From contig NZ_JACHMD010000001.1 of NCBI RefSeq assembly GCF_014204835.1, forward strand, positions 1,240,001 through 1,304,000: 64,000 bases of DNA, read 5' to 3'. Below are positions 26,701-35,850 of this stretch, in pieces. Source of the stretch: Microbacterium marinum. GTDB lineage: Bacteria; Actinomycetota; Actinomycetes; Actinomycetales; Microbacteriaceae. Each line of letters begins with the position of its first letter. Positions within the stretch are counted from its first letter, which is position 1. The notes beneath the pieces are model-generated. The model had not been told where the DNA came from. It worked only from the letters and a program-made list of their open reading frames with translations, and ran no database searches. Both the position numbers and the translations under genes were made by a program.

Positions 26701-27662
26701 AGGTCTTCTTCGACCCGACCGAGATCCCCGCGGGGTTCGGTCCGAGCGTCGTCGCGATCGGGAAGTTCGACGGCGTCCACTCCGGCCACCGTGCGGTCAT
26801 CGATCGTGCGCGCGTGACGGCGACAGATGCCGCGGCGCGGGTCGTCGCGGTCACCTTCGACCGCAACCCGCTCAGCATCCTCCGACCCGACCGCTGCCCC
26901 GAGGCGCTGGTGAGCGTCGACCAGAAGATCGCACTCCTCGCCGATGCCGGTGTCGACGCGACGCTCGTGCTCCGCTTCGATGAGGCGCTCGCCGCCCTGT
27001 CTCCGCGGGAGTTCGTCGAGCACGTCCTGGTCGACGCACTCGGCGCGGTCTGCGTGATGGTGGGGGACGACTTCCGCTTCGGCCGCGGCGGTGCGGGGAC
27101 GCCCGCGGTGCTCGGCGACCTCGGCGCCGACTTGGGCTTCACCGTCGACGTAGTCTCGGACGTCCAGGGCGGCGGCCGCCGGGTGTCATCGACCTGGGTG
27201 CGCGAACTCCTCGCCGCCGGGCAGGTGGAGGACGCGGCTCGGCTGCTCGGCCGCCCGCACGCCGTGCGCGGTGAGATCGTCCACGGACTCAAGCGCGGTC
27301 GCGAACTGGGGTATCCGACGGCGAACCTGTCGTCCGAGCTCGAGGGGTTCGTCCCCGCCGACGGCGTCTACGCGGGCTGGCTGATCGACGAGGGGAAGGA
27401 TGCCGGCGCGCTGAGCGCGGCGACGCGCTATCCGGCGGCCATCTCGATCGGAACCAACCCCACCTTCGACGACGTGCCGGAGCGTCAGATCGAGGCGTAC
27501 GTGCTCGACGAGACCGATCTCGATCTCTACGACCACACCGTGCAGGTGCAGATCACGCACCGGATCCGCGGCATGGTGAAGTTCGAGGGCATCGACGTGC
27601 TCATCGAGACGATGCGCGGTGATGTCGCCGCCGTGCGGGCCGCGCTGCTGCCGGGCCGCTGA
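26697..27662 (+). CDS. ribF: Bifunctional riboflavin kinase/FAD synthetase
   Basis: A 321-aa enzyme that makes FMN and then FAD. The N-terminal nucleotidyltransferase has AIGKFDGVHSGHRAVI (about residues 17-32) and MVGDDFRFG. The C-terminal riboflavin kinase has RGELGYPTAN-type residues (KRGRELGYPTANLS, about 201-214), NPTFDD and an IEAYVLD strand. It is coupled to the preceding membrane protein by a 4-nt overlap. The last 82 bp before deoC hold no feature I can name. Confidence 0.95.
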   Translation: MKVFFDPTEIPAGFGPSVVAIGKFDGVHSGHRAVIDRARVTATDAAARVVAVTFDRNPLSILRPDRCPEALVSVDQKIALLADAGVDATLVLRFDEALAALSPREFVEHVLVDALGAVCVMVGDDFRFGRGGAGTPAVLGDLGADLGFTVDVVSDVQGGGRRVSSTWVRELLAAGQVEDAARLLGRPHAVRGEIVHGLKRGRELGYPTANLSSELEGFVPADGVYAGWLIDEGKDAGALSAATRYPAAISIGTNPTFDDVPERQIEAYVLDETDLDLYDHTVQVQITHRIRGMVKFEGIDVLIETMRGDVAAVRAALLPGR

Positions 27663-27744
27663 CGGGCAGTCGACGGGCGGCCCGCTGACCGCGGGGACGC
27701 ACCAGTGACCTGCGACCCGGAGTCGCCGGTTCAGGCGGGCAGGT

Positions 27745-28455
27745 TCAGTACGAGCCGCTGTCGACGGCGCCGGTGCTCTCCTCGCCGGCGTCGACCCGGC
27801 GCGCCTCTCCGAGGATGACCGCGCTGCCGCTCGTGCCCAGACGCGTCGCGCCGGCCTCGAGCATCGCGAGCGCGTCGGCGTAGCTGCGGACGCCGCCCGA
27901 AGCCTTGACCTGTACGCCCTCGCCGACGGTGGCGCGCATCAGGCTCACGTGGGGGATCGTCGCGCCGCCCCCGGCGAAGCCCGTCGAGGTCTTGACGAAA
28001 TCGGCGCCGCCCTGCTCGGTGAGTCGGCTGCCGCGTTCGATCTGCTCGTCGTCGAGCAACGCGGTCTCGAGGATGACCTTGACGATGTGGCCGGATGCCG
28101 CCTCGACCACGGCGCGGATGTCGTCTGCGACGACGTCGTCGAAGCCCGAACGGAGGGCGCCGATGTTGACGACCATGTCGACCTCTGCGGCGCCGTCGGC
28201 GAGGGCCTGGCGGGTCTCCGCGACCTTCGCGGCGGTCGACGTGGTGCCGTGCGGGAAGCCGATGACGGTGCCGACGGCCACGCCGGTGCCCGCGAGGCGC
28301 GAGACGGCGTACGCGATGTCGCTCGGGCGGACGCAGACGCTGAAGACGCCCCATTCGGCGGCGATGTCGAGCTCGGCGTCGACGTCGGCGCGCGTGAGCT
28401 CCGGCTTCAGGATCGCGTGGTCGATGGTGGCGGCGAGTTCGCGTTCGGTGGGCAT
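27745..28455 (-). CDS. deoC: Deoxyribose-phosphate aldolase
   Basis: A 236-aa class I aldolase that splits 2-deoxyribose 5-phosphate into acetaldehyde and glyceraldehyde 3-phosphate in deoxynucleoside breakdown. The Schiff-base lysine is in DFVKTSTGF and the second active-site lysine in VKASGGVRSY; DHAILKPE and EVDMVVNIGAL are conserved strands. The ATG at 28455 follows a TACCCT hexamer by 6 nt. It stands alone with no other deo genes nearby. Confidence 0.95.
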   Translation of the reverse strand: MPTERELAATIDHAILKPELTRADVDAELDIAAEWGVFSVCVRPSDIAYAVSRLAGTGVAVGTVIGFPHGTTSTAAKVAETRQALADGAAEVDMVVNIGALRSGFDDVVADDIRAVVEAASGHIVKVILETALLDDEQIERGSRLTEQGGADFVKTSTGFAGGGATIPHVSLMRATVGEGVQVKASGGVRSYADALAMLEAGATRLGTSGSAVILGEARRVDAGEESTGAVDSGSY

Positions 28456-28461
28456 GACTCC

Positions 28462-28467
28462 AGGGTA
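28462..28467 (-). promoter_or_regulatory. -10 hexamer of deoC
   Basis: TACCCT on the minus strand, 6 nt upstream of the deoC ATG; leaderless pattern. Confidence 0.5.
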
Positions 28468-28522
28468 CGCGTCCGAGGCCCCCTCCTTCCGGCAGGCGAC
28501 GGTGCGGACCGCGGGAACGCGC

Positions 28523-28528
28523 TAGAAT
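28523..28528 (+). promoter_or_regulatory. -10 hexamer and long leader of the SNF2 helicase
   Basis: TAGAAT at 28523 is a good -10 candidate. It would give a leader of about 155 nt before the ATG at 28691. The leader ends with a perfect CACCGGT/ACCGGTG hairpin around a 4-nt loop, shortly before the AGGAGGA ribosome site. This contrasts with the many leaderless genes around it. Confidence 0.4.
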
Positions 28529-28690
28529 GGCCGCAAGGGTCCGTCCCGTCGCCGCTGCTCGCAGAAGCGAGTGCCCGCAGCCGAGACGACCCGGGTACAT
28601 CCCCTCGCCGCGGCGTATCGCCGTGGTCCATCCGCCCGCCGCGCGCGGCCGGGCCCACCGGTTCCGACCGGTGTCACGCTCAGGAGGAGC

Positions 28691-30847
28691 ATGCCGACCA
28701 CGGCATCCACCGCCCAGAAGACGTCGTCACGGCGTCGCAAGGGCTCTTCGTCGCGCCGCGACGACGACGCACCACTGATCCCGATCCTCGCCCGCAAGGT
28801 GCGCGAGGTCGAGGCCAAGTCCCAGCGCGGAAAGCTCGGCCCCACCAACCGGGTGAAGTTCCAGGTCATCGCCTTCCTCGTTCGCGAGGAGCGCGCGCGG
28901 GTCAAGGCCGACGGCGAGATCGCCGACGGCGCCCGTGCCGAGCTGCTGAAGCGTCTCGACGGGGTCGCGACGATCCTCGCCAAGACGGCCGCCCGGGACA
29001 CCTCGCTCATCCAGCTGCTCGAGGTGGATCAGGCGACGTCGCCCGTGGCCCGCCGCATGCGCCGGGACTGGCTGCTCGAGTCGGGCGCCGAACTGCCCGA
29101 GGACGAACTGATCATCACCGACGTGAAGCCGGTGCAGGCGCCCGTCGTGCCCGCCGCTCTCGCCGAGCGTCAGGTCGTCCCGCCCCAGATCGACGCCCGC
29201 CGCGAGTCGAACCCGTTCCTCGCGCCCGACGTCGCGCTCCGCGCACCGGCGTCCTCGCCTCGTCGCCGCTTGGATGGCTGGGAGCTCATGGGCCCTCTGT
29301 ACAAGGCGTTCGAGACGGGTGCCGGCGGGGGAGCCGCCTCCATGGACCTCCCGGAGGTCCCCGAGTTCGACCGCCTGTCGCCCAAGGGACTGGAGGTCAT
29401 GCCCCACCAGTCCCGGTTCCTCGAAGCGGTCCGCACCGGTCACCGCAGTTTCCTCCTCGCCGACGAGCCGGGCCTCGGCAAGACCGCGCAGTCGGTGCTC
29501 GCGGCATCCGTCGCCGATGCGTACCCGCTGCTGGTCGTCGTCCCCAACGTCGTGAAGATGAACTGGGCCCGTGAGGTCGAGCGCTGGACGCCGCAGCGGC
29601 GTGCGACGGTCATCCACGGCGACGGCGAGGCGATGGACGCATTCGCCGACGTCTTCATCGTCAACTACGAGGTGCTCGACCGGCACCTGTCGTGGCTCAG
29701 CTCGATCGGCCTGAAGGGCATGGTCGTCGACGAGGCGCACTTCATCAAGAACCTCACCTCGCAGCGCTCCCAGAACGTGCTCGCCCTCGCCTCGCGCATC
29801 CGCGAGCAGGTCCGCGACCCGCTCCTGCTCGCCCTCACGGGCACGCCGCTCATCAACGACGTCGAGGACTTCGACGCGATCTGGCGATTCCTGGGATGGA
29901 CCAACGGCGAGAAGCCCGGTCCCGAGCTGATGGAGAAGCTGGATACCACGGGCCTGACGCCCGCCGACAAGGCCTTCTATCCGGCCGCGCGCGACGCGGT
30001 GATCTCGATGGGCATCGTCCGGCGCAAGAAGAAGGACGTCGCCGCCGACCTGCCCGACAAGCTCATCGCCGACCTCCCCGTCGAGCTGGACGACGAATTC
30101 GGTCGCTCCATTCGCGCCGCCGAGCGCGAGCTGGGCGAGCGACTGGCGGCGAAGTACCGCCGCATCATCGAGGCGCGCGGCGACCGCGTCGTTCCCGGCG
30201 AAGCCGACGACGACATCGTCCGGCTCGTCGCGCACGGTGAGCTCGAGGAGTCCAAGGCCGCAGGCTCCGGCTCCGAGAACGTCTTCACGATGGTGCGACG
30301 CATCGGTCAGGCCAAGGCGCAGCTCGCCGCGGACTACGCCGTGCAGCTGCAGCGTTCGGTCGGCAAGGTCGTGTTCTTCGCGAAGCACATCGACGTGATG
30401 GATGCCGCGGAGGCGCATTTCGCTTCCGCTGGGCTCCGCACCGTCTCGATCCGAGGCGACCAGTCCACGCCGGCGCGCCAGGAGGCCATCGACGCCTTCA
30501 ACGGCGATCCGGAGGTCGCGATCGCGGTCTGCTCGCTCACGGCGGCCGGCGTCGGGCTGAACATGCAGGCGGCATCCAACGTCGTCCTCGCCGAGCTCAG
30601 CTGGACCGCCGCGGAGCAGACGCAGGCGATCGACCGCGTGCACCGCATCGGTCAGGAAGAGCCCGTCACCGCGTGGCGGATCATCGCGGCACACACGATC
30701 GACACGAAGATCGCCGAGCTCATCGACAGCAAGCAGGGGCTCGCGCAGCGGGCGCTGGACGGCGACGCCGTCGATCCGACGTCGAGCGACTCGGTGCAGC
30801 TGTCGGCGCTCATGCACCTGCTCCGCCAGGCGCTCGGCGCCGCCTGA
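28691..30847 (+). CDS. SNF2-type DEAD/DEAH helicase
   Basis: A 718-aa superfamily 2 ATPase. After a basic Ser-rich N terminus (about 1-25) and an alpha-helical region (25-200) comes the helicase core. Motif I is LADEPGLGKTAQ (about 257), motif II is VVDEAHFIKN, motif III is LALTGTPL, motif V is CSLTAAGVGLNMQ and motif VI is QAIDRVHRIGQ. The core resembles the SMARCAL1/HepA-like annealing-helicase branch. A role in remodelling DNA or RNA polymerase complexes is inferred. I choose ATG 28691 behind AGGAGGA over an upstream in-frame start because upstream codons look non-coding. Confidence 0.88.
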   Translation: MPTTASTAQKTSSRRRKGSSSRRDDDAPLIPILARKVREVEAKSQRGKLGPTNRVKFQVIAFLVREERARVKADGEIADGARAELLKRLDGVATILAKTAARDTSLIQLLEVDQATSPVARRMRRDWLLESGAELPEDELIITDVKPVQAPVVPAALAERQVVPPQIDARRESNPFLAPDVALRAPASSPRRRLDGWELMGPLYKAFETGAGGGAASMDLPEVPEFDRLSPKGLEVMPHQSRFLEAVRTGHRSFLLADEPGLGKTAQSVLAASVADAYPLLVVVPNVVKMNWAREVERWTPQRRATVIHGDGEAMDAFADVFIVNYEVLDRHLSWLSSIGLKGMVVDEAHFIKNLTSQRSQNVLALASRIREQVRDPLLLALTGTPLINDVEDFDAIWRFLGWTNGEKPGPELMEKLDTTGLTPADKAFYPAARDAVISMGIVRRKKKDVAADLPDKLIADLPVELDDEFGRSIRAAERELGERLAAKYRRIIEARGDRVVPGEADDDIVRLVAHGELEESKAAGSGSENVFTMVRRIGQAKAQLAADYAVQLQRSVGKVVFFAKHIDVMDAAEAHFASAGLRTVSIRGDQSTPARQEAIDAFNGDPEVAIAVCSLTAAGVGLNMQAASNVVLAELSWTAAEQTQAIDRVHRIGQEEPVTAWRIIAAHTIDTKIAELIDSKQGLAQRALDGDAVDPTSSDSVQLSALMHLLRQALGAA

Positions 30848-30958
30848 GGCGCGGCATCCGCCCCGGCCGCGTCGGCTGGCAGGCTGCCTGATCCGGCGAT
30901 AGTGTCGGAGCAGGCAGCGTCGCCGTCAGCACCATCCCGAAATCACGAAGGATCTCTC

Positions 30959-31987
30959 ATGAAGATCGGCATCCTCACGAGCGGCGGCGACTGCCCGGGC
31001 CTGAACGCGGTCATCCGCGGCGTCGTCCTCAAGGGCACGACGACGTACGACATCGAGTTCGTCGGCATCCGCGACGGCTGGCGAGGCGTCGTGGACGGCG
31101 ACTTCTTCCCGCTCACCCGCCACGAGGTCAAGGGTCTCTCCAAGGTGGGCGGCACGATCCTCGGCACGAGCCGGACCAACCCGTACGAGGGCCCGCGCGG
31201 CGGCGCCGAGAACATCTCCAAGACGATGTACGGCCACCGCCTGGACGGCATCATCGCGATTGGCGGTGAGGGCACGCTGGCCGCGGCCGACCGTCTGCAC
31301 AAGGACGGCATCAACGTCCTCGGTGTGCCGAAGACGATCGACAACGACCTGCACGCGACCGACTACTCGTTCGGCTTCGACACCGCGGTGAACATCGCGA
31401 GCGAGGCGATGGACCGCCTCCGCACCACGGGCGACTCGCACCAGCGCTGCATGGTGGCCGAGGTCATGGGGCGCCACGTGGGCTGGATCGCGCTGCACTC
31501 CGGGATCGCCGCCGGCGCCCACGTCATCTGCATCCCCGAGGTGCCGATGTCGATCGACGAGGTCGCCGAGCAGGTCACCAAGGCCCACGACCGCGGGCGC
31601 GCGCCCCTCGTCGTCGTCTCGGAGGGCTTCAAGCTCACCGGCATGGATGAGGCGTTCAGCGACAAGGGCCTCGACGCGTTCAACCGCCCGCGCCTGGGCG
31701 GCATCAGCGAGATCCTCGCCCCCGAGATCGAGCGGATCACAGGCATCGAGACGCGTGCCACCGTCCTCGGCCACATTCAGCGCGGCGGTTCGCCGTCGGG
31801 CTTCGACCGCGTCCTCGCCACCCGGCTGGGCCTTCACGCGGCCGACGCCGTCGTCGACGGCGCGTGGGGTCAGATGGTCGCCATGAAGGGCACCGACATC
31901 GTGCGGGTGCCGTTCGCGGAGGCGCTCGGCGAGCTGAACACCGTTCCGCTGTACCGGTACGAAGAAGCCGCCGCGCTCTTTGGCTGA
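30959..31987 (+). CDS. pfkA: 6-phosphofructokinase
   Basis: A 342-aa glycolytic enzyme that phosphorylates fructose 6-phosphate at C1. TSGGDCPGLNAVIRG binds the phosphoryl donor; the donor-deciding motif reads GGEGT and the catalytic motif PKTIDNDL. Gly in the first and Lys in the second match ATP-using actinobacterial (Streptomyces type) enzymes; pyrophosphate-using members carry Asp in the first position. MGRHVGWIA and HIQRGGSPSGFDR complete the site. The ATG at 30959 follows GAAGGA. The next gene starts inside its last codons. Confidence 0.95.
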   Translation: MKIGILTSGGDCPGLNAVIRGVVLKGTTTYDIEFVGIRDGWRGVVDGDFFPLTRHEVKGLSKVGGTILGTSRTNPYEGPRGGAENISKTMYGHRLDGIIAIGGEGTLAAADRLHKDGINVLGVPKTIDNDLHATDYSFGFDTAVNIASEAMDRLRTTGDSHQRCMVAEVMGRHVGWIALHSGIAAGAHVICIPEVPMSIDEVAEQVTKAHDRGRAPLVVVSEGFKLTGMDEAFSDKGLDAFNRPRLGGISEILAPEIERITGIETRATVLGHIQRGGSPSGFDRVLATRLGLHAADAVVDGAWGQMVAMKGTDIVRVPFAEALGELNTVPLYRYEEAAALFG

Positions 31988-32933
31988 GACGCAGGCCCCG
32001 CCGGCACCCTCGCTCTGGCTCGCGCTGGCGGGATCGGTCTTCGTCGGTGTCCTCACCGCCGTGCAAGCACGCATCAACGGGCAGCTGGGCGTGCGTCTGG
32101 ACCATCCGATGGCGGCCGCCGTCATCTCCTTCGGCAGCGGTCTGCTCCTCGTCACCGCGGTGGCGCTGCTCGTGCCGTCGGGTCGGCGCGGTTTCGCCGC
32201 ACTGGGTCGAGGGCTGCGCGAGCGGACGATTCCCTGGTGGATGCTGATCGGTGGCGCCGCCGGAGCTCTCACCGTCGCGACGCAGAGTCTCACGGTGGGC
32301 ATCGTGGGGGTGTCGCTGTTCACGGTGGGACTCGTCGCCGGTCAGACCGTCGGCGGCCTCGCGATCGACAGGATCGGCTACGGCCCCGGCGGCGTGGTCC
32401 CGGTCACGGTTCCTCGCCTCGTGGGGGGTGCGCTGGCGCTCGTCGCCGTCGCCGTCATGCTGCTGGCCGGCGAAGGCGTGGCGGACGTTCCGGTGTGGAT
32501 CCTCGCGCTCCCGCTCATCGTGGGCGTCGGTCTCTCCTGGCAGCAGGCCACCAACGGCCGGCTCCGCCAGCGCGTCGGCAGCCCGCTCACCGCGACGTTC
32601 GTCAACTTCCTGGTGGGCTCGACGCTCCTCGTCGTCGGCGCACTCGTCGTCACGATCCTCACCGGCCCGCCGCGCCCGCTCCCCGCGGAACCGTGGCTCT
32701 ATCTCGGCGGGGCGCTCGGGGTGGTCTACATCGTGATGTCGGCCGCGCTGGTGGCCCACACCGGGGTGCTGCTGTTCGGCCTCGGTGCCGTGTCGGGGCA
32801 ACTCGTGGCATCCCTCGTCTTGGATGCCGCGTGGCCTGCACCGGCGAGCCCCGGCCTCGCCGTCGAAATCGTCACGGTCGCGATCGCGCTGTGCTCGGTC
32901 TTCGTGGCGGGGTTCTGGCGGACTCGCCGGTGA
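31980..32933 (+). CDS. DMT-superfamily membrane transporter (DUF606/YdcZ type)
   Basis: A 317-aa protein with about ten hydrophobic helices in two homologous halves of five. Each half begins with a VFVGVLTAVQARINGQLG / LIVGVGLSWQQATNGRLRQ segment, characteristic of the duplicated DUF606 (YdcZ) family of drug/metabolite transporters. The substrate is unknown. The TTG start at 31980 overlaps the last 8 nt of pfkA, implying translational coupling. Confidence 0.85.
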   Translation: MAETQAPPAPSLWLALAGSVFVGVLTAVQARINGQLGVRLDHPMAAAVISFGSGLLLVTAVALLVPSGRRGFAALGRGLRERTIPWWMLIGGAAGALTVATQSLTVGIVGVSLFTVGLVAGQTVGGLAIDRIGYGPGGVVPVTVPRLVGGALALVAVAVMLLAGEGVADVPVWILALPLIVGVGLSWQQATNGRLRQRVGSPLTATFVNFLVGSTLLVVGALVVTILTGPPRPLPAEPWLYLGGALGVVYIVMSAALVAHTGVLLFGLGAVSGQLVASLVLDAAWPAPASPGLAVEIVTVAIALCSVFVAGFWRTRR

Positions 32934-32936
32934 CCC

Positions 32937-33341
32937 TCAGGCGCCTTCGGGCGTGAACGACAGCGACAGCGAGTTCATGCAGTACCGGTCGCCCGTGGGG
33001 GTGCCGAAACCGTCGGGGAACACGTGCCCCAGGTGCGAGCCGCAGTTGGCGCAGCGCACCTCGGTGCGCACCATGCCGTGGCTGTTGTCCTCGATCAGCT
33101 CGACCGCCTCGGGACGCACCGACTCGTAGAAGCTCGGCCACCCGCAGTGCGAGTCGAACTTCGTGCCGCTCTGGAACAGTTCCGCGCCGCAGGCGGCGCA
33201 GGCGTACAGGCCCGCTCGGCTCTCGTCGAGCAGCTCGCCCGTCCAGGCGCGCTCCGTCCCCGCCTGACGCAGCACGGCGTACTGGTCGGGTGAGAGTTCC
33301 TCACGCCACTGCTCGTCGGTCTTCTTCACGCGATAGCTCAT
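32937..33341 (-). CDS. msrB: Peptide-methionine (R)-S-oxide reductase
   Basis: A 134-aa repair enzyme that reduces methionine-R-sulfoxide in proteins. Two zinc CxxC motifs are present (CAACG and CANCG). GTKFDSHCGWPSF precedes the active site, and the catalytic Cys is in RYCMNS near the C terminus. The other Cys in the SHCGW segment may serve in resolving. It is convergent with the transporter gene, which ends 3 bp away. Confidence 0.96.
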   Translation of the reverse strand: MSYRVKKTDEQWREELSPDQYAVLRQAGTERAWTGELLDESRAGLYACAACGAELFQSGTKFDSHCGWPSFYESVRPEAVELIEDNSHGMVRTEVRCANCGSHLGHVFPDGFGTPTGDRYCMNSLSLSFTPEGA

Positions 33342-33463
33342 GTCTGATTCCTTCCGCTCGTTCTATTCAACCCGACGGCGGGTCGCGGTGTTCCGTCCAC
33401 GGCGATGTCGACACCCGGGCCGCGCTGCCGTCCGCACGGCCGGCCCGGAGTTACCGTGAGGAG

Positions 33464-33703
33464 GTGCCCCTCTCCGACCGCGACCGTGCGCTCCTCGACT
33501 TCGAGGGAGCCTGGAACGGACACTCCGGAGCGAAGGAGGAAGCGGTGCGGGCCGAGCTCGCCCTGACCCCCGCGCGGTACTACCAGCTTCTCGGTCGGAT
33601 CGTGGAGACCGCCGACGCGGTCGCTTACGACCCCGTCCTGGTGCACCGTCTGCGGCGTCTGCACGGCGGTCAGGGCGCGGCTTCGCTCGCCCCGCTCAGG
33701 TAG
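33464..33703 (+). CDS. DUF3263 helix-turn-helix protein
   Basis: A 79-aa actinobacteria-specific protein. LLDFEGAW and ALTPARYYQLLGRIV fit the DUF3263 family, which resembles a sigma/HTH recognition segment, so DNA binding is plausible but untested. The GTG start at 33464 has GAGGA just upstream. It lies 29 bp before the LytR_C gene, a common actinobacterial pairing. Confidence 0.85.
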   Translation: MPLSDRDRALLDFEGAWNGHSGAKEEAVRAELALTPARYYQLLGRIVETADAVAYDPVLVHRLRRLHGGQGAASLAPLR

Positions 33704-33720
33704 TGCCTGCGGCATCCCGG

Positions 33721-33726
33721 TAGAAT
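33721..33726 (+). promoter_or_regulatory. -10 hexamer of the LytR_C gene
   Basis: TAGAAT, 6 nt before the GTG at 33733; leaderless pattern. Confidence 0.55.
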
Positions 33727-33732
33727 CCCGGA

Positions 33733-34377
33733 GTGCCATCCCCGTCTTCCGAGATCGACTCGTCCGCTCCGCGGGATGCCGCCGACACCCCGGCCGCTCT
33801 CGCACCCTCGCGCGGGTCGTTCCCTGCCGATCGTTTCGACGATCTGCCGGATGAGCCCGGTCGGCGAGGCGCGCACCGCGCGGAGAATCCGCGGCTGCGT
33901 CTGGGCGGCGTGCTCCTGTGGTCGGCTGTCGCGACCATCGCGATCATCCTGGTGGGGATCTTCGGCACGATGCTGGCGACCGGCCGCCTGAGCTTCGCGC
34001 CGGCCGCTGAGCAGACCCAGGCGGCCGGTCCCGTCGCGCCCGAGGTCGACACGTCCTACCCGGTGATGGTGCTGAACGCCACCGACCAGGCCGGTCTGGG
34101 CGCGCAGATCCGCGAGACGATCGTCGCGGCCGGGTGGGCCGAGGAAGACGTCCAGGACAACAACGCCAGCTCCACCGATTTCTCGACCACCACCGTGTAC
34201 TACCAGGGGGCGGCGGACGAGGCTGCCGCGCGGGGCCTCGCCGACGTGATCGGGGGAGCCGAGGTGTCGCTCGACGACACGTATCAGGTGGTCAGCGACC
34301 CCAGCACGCCCGGCGTCGACGGCGAATCCGGCGCGCAGCTGGTGGTCGTCGTCGGACTGGACATGCGCACCGAGTGA
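33733..34377 (+). CDS. LytR C-terminal domain membrane protein
   Basis: A 214-aa single-pass protein. An N-terminal Pro/Ser/Asp-rich cytosolic part (1-55) is followed by one membrane helix (VLLWSAVATIAIILVGIFGT) and an extracytoplasmic LytR_C domain (about 105-210). That domain has VMVLNATDQAGLGAQI and ends VVVVGLDM. The catalytic LCP domain is absent. The family is thought to act in cell envelope assembly alongside LCP ligases. Start GTG 33733 follows TAGAAT. Confidence 0.88.
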   Translation: MPSPSSEIDSSAPRDAADTPAALAPSRGSFPADRFDDLPDEPGRRGAHRAENPRLRLGGVLLWSAVATIAIILVGIFGTMLATGRLSFAPAAEQTQAAGPVAPEVDTSYPVMVLNATDQAGLGAQIRETIVAAGWAEEDVQDNNASSTDFSTTTVYYQGAADEAAARGLADVIGGAEVSLDDTYQVVSDPSTPGVDGESGAQLVVVVGLDMRTE

Positions 34378-34383
34378 CGCACG

Positions 34384-34404
34384 GCCGCGGCTCGGAGCCG
34401 CGGC
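34384..34404. terminator. GC-rich hairpin after the LytR_C gene
   Basis: GCCGCGGCT and AGCCGCGGC form a perfect 9-bp stem with a 3-nt loop, starting 6 bp past the stop codon. There is no T-run, so terminator function is likely but not certain. Confidence 0.5.
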
Positions 34405-34502
34405 ATCCCTCCTGCGGCCAGGCCGTGTTTCCGTGTCGTAAACACTTCGATGCGTGCCGGTCAACAAACCCCGGATCGGTGATCGGAGCTCGTGCGGCGT
34501 GG

Positions 34503-34508
34503 CTAATC
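34503..34508 (+). promoter_or_regulatory. Probable -10 of cspA
   Basis: A TAATCT-like hexamer lies about 30 nt before the cspA ATG. A GTGTTT/AAACAC inverted repeat (34425-34445) lies farther upstream and could bind a regulator. Confidence 0.35.
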
Positions 34509-34539
34509 TGGCGACGTCCCACCGCTTCAGGAGATTCGC

Positions 34540-34743
34540 ATGACACAGGGAACCGTCAAGTGGTTCAACGCCGAGAAGGGCTTCGGCTTCATCACCCAGG
34601 TCGATGGTCAGGACGTGTTCGTCCACTACTCCAGCATCGAGATGTCCGGCTTCCGGGTGCTCGAAGAGGGCCAGACCGTCGAGTTCACCGTGGGTACCGG
34701 GCAGAAGGGCCCGCAGGCCGAGTCGGTTCGCGTCGTCGCCTGA
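34540..34743 (+). CDS. cspA: Cold-shock protein CspA
   Basis: A 67-aa single OB-fold that binds single-stranded RNA and DNA. RNP1 is KGFGFI (residues 13-18) and RNP2 is VFVHY. It has canonical length with no tail. AGGAG precedes the ATG, and a leader of about 30 nt is implied. A second, longer cold-shock protein is encoded at 45678. Confidence 0.97.
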   Translation: MTQGTVKWFNAEKGFGFITQVDGQDVFVHYSSIEMSGFRVLEEGQTVEFTVGTGQKGPQAESVRVVA

Positions 34744-34753
34744 CCTCGGCGCG

Positions 34754-34759
34754 TATCCT
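34754..34759 (+). promoter_or_regulatory. -10 hexamer of the DUF3048 gene
   Basis: TATCCT, 6 nt before the GTG at 34766; leaderless pattern that fixes the start. Confidence 0.55.
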
Positions 34760-34765
34760 TCCCGA

Positions 34766-35830
34766 GTGACCCGAATCACCGCCACCTCCCGCGCCTCCCG
34801 CCTCCGCGGTCGGCGCATCGTCGTGCCGATGCTGCTGACGGTGGCGCTCCTGGCCGCATGCTCACCGCAGGCCGAGCCGACGCCGAGTGCGACGCCGTCC
34901 GAAACGCCACGCGCGACGTCGACGTTCACGCCCGCCCCGTCTCCGCCGCCCACCACCGCCGCAGCGCCGTTGCGCGGCACGGAGATGCCGATCGGCGAGG
35001 CGTCGCGACCCGCGCTGTCGGCGAAGATCGACAACCAGATCGATGCGCGGCCACAGTGGGGCCTCGACCGCACCGACATCGTCTTCGAAGAGCTGGTCGA
35101 GGGCGGACTCACACGTTACGTCGCGGTGTGGCACTCCGAGGTGCCGGCGAAGATCGGACCGGTGCGCAGCATCCGTCCGATGGATCCGGATATCGCGGGC
35201 CCCCTCGGCGGGATCATCGCGTACTCCGGAGGGCAAGAGCGCTTCGTCTCGATGATGAAGAAGACCGAGCTTCACAACGCCGTCCACGGCGGCAAAGACG
35301 ACCGGTTCATGTACCGGACCGACGCGCGACAGGCTCCGCACAACGTGATCCTGCGCGCCGACGCCATCGTCGACCACTACGACGCTCTCGACGCGCCCGC
35401 GGCCCAGTTCCGCTACTCGCCCTCCGGGTGGGCGCCCCTGTTCGGACGGGCGTCGAAGGGAGTCGACGTCCGGTTCTCGCCGGCGTCGGAGCGCAACTGG
35501 CGATGGAACGGCGAAAAGAAGGCCTACCTCCGCTCGCAGGCCGGCAAGCCCGACCGGGTGGCCGGGGCAGGGCGCATCTCGGCGAAGAACGTCGTCGTGC
35601 TGGAGGTCGACATCGACTGGCGTTACGGCGACATCCCGAAGACCGTCATGGTCGGCAAGGGGCGCGGCTGGGTCTCGACGGGAGGGTCGGCGATGGGCGT
35701 CACCTGGTCGAAGAAGAGCCGTGACTCCCGCATCGTCCTGCGCAACGACGCCGGCACCGAAGTGCGTCTCGCGCCCGGCAACACCTGGGTCGAACTCGTC
35801 CCGAAGGCAGGCTCGGTCACGGTCCTCTGA
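34766..35830 (+). CDS. DUF3048 lipoprotein (YerB-like)
   Basis: A 354-aa secreted protein. The signal peptide ends in the lipobox LLAAC (about residue 32), followed by a Pro/Thr/Ser linker to about residue 70. The DUF3048 domain begins RPALSAKIDNQIDARPQWG and includes DIVFEELVEGGLTR and PVRSIRP. The C-terminal part (about 240-354) has strands such as VTWSKKSRDSRI. B. subtilis YerB is the nearest named relative; the function is unknown but extracytoplasmic. The start is set by a leaderless-type TATCCT. Confidence 0.88.
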   Translation: MTRITATSRASRLRGRRIVVPMLLTVALLAACSPQAEPTPSATPSETPRATSTFTPAPSPPPTTAAAPLRGTEMPIGEASRPALSAKIDNQIDARPQWGLDRTDIVFEELVEGGLTRYVAVWHSEVPAKIGPVRSIRPMDPDIAGPLGGIIAYSGGQERFVSMMKKTELHNAVHGGKDDRFMYRTDARQAPHNVILRADAIVDHYDALDAPAAQFRYSPSGWAPLFGRASKGVDVRFSPASERNWRWNGEKKAYLRSQAGKPDRVAGAGRISAKNVVVLEVDIDWRYGDIPKTVMVGKGRGWVSTGGSAMGVTWSKKSRDSRIVLRNDAGTEVRLAPGNTWVELVPKAGSVTVL

Positions 35831-35850
35831 CCGGATGCCGCGTGACCGGG

